DNA from: JAFKKS01 sp050187875
Lineage (GTDB): Bacteria > Pseudomonadota > Alphaproteobacteria > Rhizobiales > Xanthobacteraceae
Reading direction: 5' to 3'
DNA: 64,000 nt
NCBI GenBank assembly: GCA_050187875.1
Contig: JBFWXB010000001.1
Span: 62,001-126,000, forward strand
Position 1 is the first letter of the stretch; every line of letters begins with the position of its first letter. A model generated the notes under the pieces. That model saw only the letters and a program-made list of their open reading frames with translations, was not told the origin of the DNA and did not search any database. Made by a program: the position numbers and the translations under genes. Below, in pieces: positions 59,872 to 64,000 of the stretch.

Positions 59872-61485
59872 TCACTCGGCGGCCGGCTTTCCCCAGCCGC
59901 CGCCGCCGGCCGTGACCATCTCGATGCGGTCGCCGCGCATGAGCTTATGCGGACCGCTCTTGGCCGCAAGCGTCACGATCTCACCGGAGGCGCGGCGGCA
60001 TACGAATTGCGCGCAACGCCCTGGCTCCCCGCCGCCGACACCATGCGCCGGCGACAGTGTGCGCTCGCCGAGCAGCGAAGCTTCGACGCCGTCGACGAGC
60101 ACCTCGAATGCCTTGCGCACGCCGGCGCCACCGCGATGGCGGCCGGCGCCCGCGCTCTCGCGCACGAGCGCATATTCAAGGAAGCGCACGGGGATCGCCG
60201 CCTCGATCGCCTCGACAGGCAGGTTCATGGTGTTGCCCATATGCGTGCGCATGCCGCTCGCGCCGTCGGCGTTCGCCGTTGCGCCAGCCCCGCCGCCGAC
60301 CGTCTCGTAATGCACGAAGCGCCGGCCGCTGCGCGGATCGGTCCCGCCGAGCGTATAGACGCAGGCCGAGCCGTAGCTGCCGGCCGGCACGTTCTCCGGA
60401 TAAGCCATCGCGAGCGCGGCGAGCAGGATATCGACGATGCGGTTCGACGTTTCCGTGTTCGCCGCCACCACCGGATGCGGCGCGCTCGCGTTGACGACCG
60501 AGCCTTCTGGCGCCGCGATCCGCGCAACATCGTAGACGCCCTCGTTCGGTGGTATATCGCCGCCGGTGAGCGACAGGAGCGTGTAATAGACGGCCGACGC
60601 CGTCACCGCGAGCGGCGCATTGATCGGACCGCTCACGCAAGGATCGCTACCGGCGAAGTCGGCCGCAAAGCTCGTTCCTCGCTTCGTCAAGCGCACGCGC
60701 ACCCGCGGGCGCGCATCAGGATCGACGCCATCGCCGTCGAGCGTTTCCTCATACGTGACGTCGGCATCCGGCAGCGCCGCAAGGCGGCGCTCGACGAGAT
60801 GGCGGGAGTAGTCGCGCGTCTCGCGCATCACGTCGGCGACGACTTCGGCGCCATAGCGCTCGGCGAGCTCGCGCAGCCGCAGCTCCGCGCGATGCGCGCC
60901 GGCGATCTGCGCGCGGAAGTCGCCGTGCCGGTCCTCTGGCACGCGGACATTCGCGAGGATGAGGTTGAGCACATCCGCCCGCACGCGGCCCGTTTCGATG
61001 ATCTTCAGCGGCGGGATGCGCAATCCCTCCTTCACGATCTCGTCGCAAACGCTGGAGCTTCCCGCCGCGATGCCGCCGACATCGGGCCAATGCACGCGGC
61101 TGAGCGAGAAGCCGAGCAGCGTTTCGCCGGCGAAGATCGGCATCAGGAGCGACACGTCCGGCAGATGCGTGCCGCCGAGATACGGGTCGTTGAGCACGAC
61201 GCCGTCACCCTCGCGCCACGTCTCCGGCGCAAAGGCGGCGAACGCGGCACGCACCGTGAACGGCACCGCGCCGAGATGCACCGGAATGTCGTTCCCCTGC
61301 CCCACCACAGCGCCCTTGGCATCGAGCATCGCGCAAGAGAGGTCGGCGGAGAGGCTAAGGAGCGGCGAGAACGACGTCCGCATGATGACGGATTTCATCT
61401 CGGCGCAGATGGCGTAGAGCGCGCTGCGCACGACCTCGAAGGTCACCGGATCGCGCGCGATGATGGTGCCTTTGCCGAAGCTCAT
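59872..61485 (-). CDS. hyuB: Hydantoinase B/oxoprolinase-family subunit
   Basis: This 537-aa subunit of an ATP-dependent amidase has the HyuB domain: RDPVTFEVVRSALYAICAEMKSVIMRTSFSPLLSLSADLSCAMLDAKG at the start, then GGTHLPDVSLLMPIF and the glycine-rich C-terminus GAGRHRGGAGVRKAFEVL. The ATG at 61485 overlaps the hyuA stop (ATGA). Together with HyuA it would open a 5-membered cyclic imide/amide such as hydantoin, N-methylhydantoin or oxoproline, or carboxylate a ketone. The family alone does not decide. Confidence 0.93.
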   Translation of the reverse strand: MSFGKGTIIARDPVTFEVVRSALYAICAEMKSVIMRTSFSPLLSLSADLSCAMLDAKGAVVGQGNDIPVHLGAVPFTVRAAFAAFAPETWREGDGVVLNDPYLGGTHLPDVSLLMPIFAGETLLGFSLSRVHWPDVGGIAAGSSSVCDEIVKEGLRIPPLKIIETGRVRADVLNLILANVRVPEDRHGDFRAQIAGAHRAELRLRELAERYGAEVVADVMRETRDYSRHLVERRLAALPDADVTYEETLDGDGVDPDARPRVRVRLTKRGTSFAADFAGSDPCVSGPINAPLAVTASAVYYTLLSLTGGDIPPNEGVYDVARIAAPEGSVVNASAPHPVVAANTETSNRIVDILLAALAMAYPENVPAGSYGSACVYTLGGTDPRSGRRFVHYETVGGGAGATANADGASGMRTHMGNTMNLPVEAIEAAIPVRFLEYALVRESAGAGRHRGGAGVRKAFEVLVDGVEASLLGERTLSPAHGVGGGEPGRCAQFVCRRASGEIVTLAAKSGPHKLMRGDRIEMVTAGGGGWGKPAAE

Positions 61486-63566
61486 GCCGAGCCTCCCCGC
61501 AGCGCGACCATGACGCTCCCGTCCGCGCCGATCGTCGCGCGCTGCCCCTCGTGAATCCACACCGTCGCGCCGGAATGCGCAATGATTGCCGGCCCGACGA
61601 TGACGCCGTCCTGCGCATGCGCCGCGTCATAGAGCGGCGCCGCGATCTCGCGCCCGTCGCGCAGCATGAGTGGCGTCGTGCGCTGCGAGGACGAAGTTTT
61701 TTTCGTTTTTGCCGCCCGCAGAATGTCCTCGCCGCGAAGCCCCGGCGCTTGCCGCACCACCAGCCGCAGATTGACGGCCTGCACGCGCGCATTGGGAAGA
61801 TCGAAGCCATATTCGGCCGCATAGAGCCGCCGGAACTGCGCCTCGATGTCCGCAATCGTCGGGAACGGCGCGCCACCGGCGCCGAGCGGCACCGCAAGCT
61901 CGAACATCTGCCCGACGAAGCGGGCCTCGAGAATGCGCTCCGCCGGTTCGCGTTTGGCGTCCGGCGGCTCCGCCGCCAGCAGAACCTCGACGCGCTCCTG
62001 CAGGCGCGCGAACGCCTTTTCGAGGTCGTCGGTCGCCACCTCGGCAAGCGGGCACAGCAGCGTTGCCGTCACCTCATGGCGCACGGCGCCGAGCGTCGCG
62101 CCCAGCGCGCTGAACATCCCCGGATAGGGCGGCACGATCACTTCGCGCGAGCCGATCTCCTCGCCGACCGCCGCCGCATGCAGCGGGCCCGCACCGCCGG
62201 AGGCGAGCATCGCGAAATCTCGCGGATCGAGCCCGCGCTGCACCGTCGCGAGACGCACCATCTGCGCCATGTTCGCAACGACGATGTCGATGATCGCATA
62301 AGCGGCGCGCACGAGCGGCCAACCGAGCGGCTCGGCGATGTGCTTGGTGATCGCGGCGACCGCACGTGCGCGATCGAGCGCGACACCTGACGCCTCGAGC
62401 AGCGCCGGCACCAGCGTGCCGATGACGGCGTGCGCATCGGTGACGGTTGGTCGCTCGCCGCCGCGCCCGTAACAAGCCGGGCCCGGGTCGGCGCCGGCGC
62501 TCACGGGCCCGACCTTGAGAACGCCGGCATCGTCGAGCCACGCGATCGAGCCGCCGCCGGCGCCCACCTCGACGAGGTCGAGCACGGCGCTGCGGATCGC
62601 GTAGCCGCCGAGGTCGCGGCCTTCGACCAGGCGATCGGCGTAGAACTCCGCGGCCATGATCGGTGCGCCGTCACGCACGACGCCGGCTTTCGCCGTCGTC
62701 CCGCCCATATCGAAGGCGATGAGATTCTTCGCACCGCGAGCGCGTCCGTAGGCCGCTGTTGCGATGATTGCGGCGGCGGGACCGGATTCGATCAGATGCA
62801 CCGGATAGCGCGCCGCATTCTTTGGCGAAGTGAGGCCGCCGTTCGACTTGACGACCATGAGACGCGCGACGCCGCGCGACGCCAGCGCATCGCCAAGCCG
62901 CGCGATGTAGCGCTGCACCGCCGGGCCGATATAGGCGTTCACCACGGTCGTGCTGGTGCGCTCATATTCACGGAATTCCGGGCAGACGTCGCTCGAGCGC
63001 GACACGAAAGCGCCTGGAAGCGCAGTGCGCACCGCGGCCTCGATCGCCTCCTCGTGCGCGGGGGCGGCATAGGAATTGAGAAAGCTGATGGCGACGGCTT
63101 CGACGCCAGCATCGCGCAGGCTGTCGACGGCCGCCTGTGCGTTGGTAAGCGGCGTGACCTCGGCGCCATCGGAGGCCACGCGCTCCGCGACGCCGAAGCG
63201 CAGCGGCGCCGGCACCAGCGGCTCGGATATCTGCACGTCGAACCCGTAGAGCGCCGGCCGCGCCTGGCGGCGCAGCGCGATCACATCGGTGAAGCCGTGC
63301 GTGGCAAGAAGTGCGGTGCGCGCGCCCTTGCGTTCAATCAGGGTGTTGGTGCCGACCGTCGTGCCGTGGCACACGAACGCTTGCGCCACGGCATGGCGCG
63401 CCGTGATCGCATCGACGGCGTTGATCACGGCCTGCGCCGGATCCGACGGCGAAGAGGCGATCTTGAAGGCCTCGATCAGCTCGCCGCTCACAGCGTCGAG
63501 AACGACGGCATCCGTGAAGGTGCCGCCGACGTCGATGCCGATCAGCAGCCGGCGCGCCGCGCTCAT
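61482..63566 (-). CDS. hyuA: Hydantoinase A/oxoprolinase-family ATP-binding subunit
   Basis: This 694-aa subunit has the actin-like ATPase fold: GIDVGGTFTDAVVLDAVSGELIEAFK at the N-terminus, GTTVGTNTLIERKGARTALLAT and the second phosphate motif NLIAFDMGGTTAKAGVV. The length is typical. The ATG at 63566 overlaps the aminotransferase stop (ATGA). It supplies ATP-driven activation for the HyuB subunit. Homologues include N-methylhydantoinase, 5-oxoprolinase and acetone carboxylase subunits. Confidence 0.94.
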   Translation of the reverse strand: MSAARRLLIGIDVGGTFTDAVVLDAVSGELIEAFKIASSPSDPAQAVINAVDAITARHAVAQAFVCHGTTVGTNTLIERKGARTALLATHGFTDVIALRRQARPALYGFDVQISEPLVPAPLRFGVAERVASDGAEVTPLTNAQAAVDSLRDAGVEAVAISFLNSYAAPAHEEAIEAAVRTALPGAFVSRSSDVCPEFREYERTSTTVVNAYIGPAVQRYIARLGDALASRGVARLMVVKSNGGLTSPKNAARYPVHLIESGPAAAIIATAAYGRARGAKNLIAFDMGGTTAKAGVVRDGAPIMAAEFYADRLVEGRDLGGYAIRSAVLDLVEVGAGGGSIAWLDDAGVLKVGPVSAGADPGPACYGRGGERPTVTDAHAVIGTLVPALLEASGVALDRARAVAAITKHIAEPLGWPLVRAAYAIIDIVVANMAQMVRLATVQRGLDPRDFAMLASGGAGPLHAAAVGEEIGSREVIVPPYPGMFSALGATLGAVRHEVTATLLCPLAEVATDDLEKAFARLQERVEVLLAAEPPDAKREPAERILEARFVGQMFELAVPLGAGGAPFPTIADIEAQFRRLYAAEYGFDLPNARVQAVNLRLVVRQAPGLRGEDILRAAKTKKTSSSQRTTPLMLRDGREIAAPLYDAAHAQDGVIVGPAIIAHSGATVWIHEGQRATIGADGSVMVALRGGSA

Positions 63567-64000
63567 CAGGCAGCGGCGCTGGCGTCGATCTGCTGCAGGG
63601 CGGAGACGAGCCGATCCATATGCTGGCGCAGGCTCACATCGATGCGCAGATAGCGCTTGCCTAGGCCGCGGAACGACACCGAGCCGTCCTTGACGATCAC
63701 GCCATGGCGCAGCAGCGCCTCGAACACCTGCGTCGAGTTGAGGCCGCTGTCCTTGACGTCGAGCAGGAAGAAATTGCTGCGCGAGCCCGGCACCATGCGG
63801 AAGCGATTGAGCTTGGCGAGCTTGCCGGAGACATAGTCGCGCATCTCGACGATCATCGCGACGGTGCGCTCCACATGCGCGTCGTCATCAAGTGCGGCGA
63901 TGCCGCCCGCGACCTGCATCGCGCCGAGATTCCAGGTCGGCTTGAGGTTGATCAGCGGCGCGATCAATTCCTTGTTCGCGGCGATACCGAAGCCGATGCG
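63566..64000 (-). CDS. Class I/II aminotransferase (HisC-like), 5' part beyond the right edge
   Basis: This is the C-terminal 144 residues of a PLP enzyme. The part after the PLP lysine shows LRIGFGIA-like residues (RIGFGIAANKELIAPLINLKPTWN). FRMVPGSRSNFFLLDV and GSVSFRGLGKRYLRIDVSLRQHMDRLV follow, matching the small domain with its carboxylate-binding Arg (LRIDV). The N-terminal part, including the PLP Lys, lies outside. It is the first visible gene of the leftward operon with hyuAB and would supply or remove an amino group. Confidence 0.88.
   Translation of the reverse strand, partial: RIGFGIAANKELIAPLINLKPTWNLGAMQVAGGIAALDDDAHVERTVAMIVEMRDYVSGKLAKLNRFRMVPGSRSNFFLLDVKDSGLNSTQVFEALLRHGVIVKDGSVSFRGLGKRYLRIDVSLRQHMDRLVSALQQIDASAAA

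Overview
The window looks like chromosomal DNA of a free-living alphaproteobacterium, most likely a member of the Hyphomicrobiales (Rhizobiales) near the Bradyrhizobiaceae/Xanthobacteraceae. The reasons are the high G+C content, strong GC3 bias, dense operons of small-molecule ABC transporters, class III CoA-transferase and acyl-CoA dehydrogenase genes, an extensin-like protein, a SPW-repeat membrane protein, and intergenic GTCAT...ATGAC palindromic repeats. The placement is inferred from gene content; no rRNA gene is present. I see no transposase, integrase, phage gene or CRISPR array.

Region 1 (1-12.4 kb) looks like one LacI-type regulon. A leftward operon carries a Fe3+/spermidine-type ABC importer (binding protein, fused permease, ATPase) followed by an amidase cut by the left edge. 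Rightward are a bicupin, an FMN-dependent alpha-hydroxy acid dehydrogenase, a LacI regulator, a ribose-type ABC importer (binding protein, single-domain ATPase, permease) and a phosphotriesterase-like hydrolase. Four related CG-centred dyads lie upstream of the four transcription units. Three of them sit about 20 bp after a perfect TTGACA.

Region 2 (12.4-24.2 kb) is a second catabolic locus. It has an FCD-type GntR regulator, another Fe3+-type ABC importer, a succinate-dehydrogenase-like flavoprotein, a CaiB-type CoA-transferase and an acyl-CoA dehydrogenase leftward. A MaoC hydratase and an enoyl-CoA hydratase run rightward, followed by a convergent 3-hydroxyisobutyrate-dehydrogenase-like enzyme. 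Together they suggest uptake, CoA activation, desaturation and hydration of an unknown small carboxylic acid.

Region 3 (24.4-36.6 kb) is mostly housekeeping: tRNA-Gln(TTG), tRNA-Pro(CGG), a metallo-beta-lactamase-fold hydrolase, a DUF1499/M48 peptidase/YjgN membrane cluster, an acyl-CoA ligase, an extensin-like protein overlapping an amidase tail to tail, a DMT exporter, an L,D-transpeptidase and CorA. Region 4 (36.6-43.3 kb) holds a mandelate-racemase homologue, a complete branched-chain amino acid-type (Liv) ABC importer and nicotinamidase.

Region 5 (43.3-53.4 kb) holds a SPW-repeat protein and an unusual gene-free block rich in hairpins (44.06-44.64 kb). It continues with a quinone oxidoreductase, an SDR, PdxH, a lipoprotein, a DnaJ-class chaperone, an ECF sigma/anti-sigma pair, FabI, a deacetylase-family amidohydrolase and RidA. 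Region 6 (53.4-64 kb) is one long leftward operon: aminotransferase (cut by the right edge), HyuA, HyuB, a creatininase-family hydrolase and a complete peptide-type (Opp) ABC importer. It suggests uptake and ring opening of a cyclic nitrogen compound.
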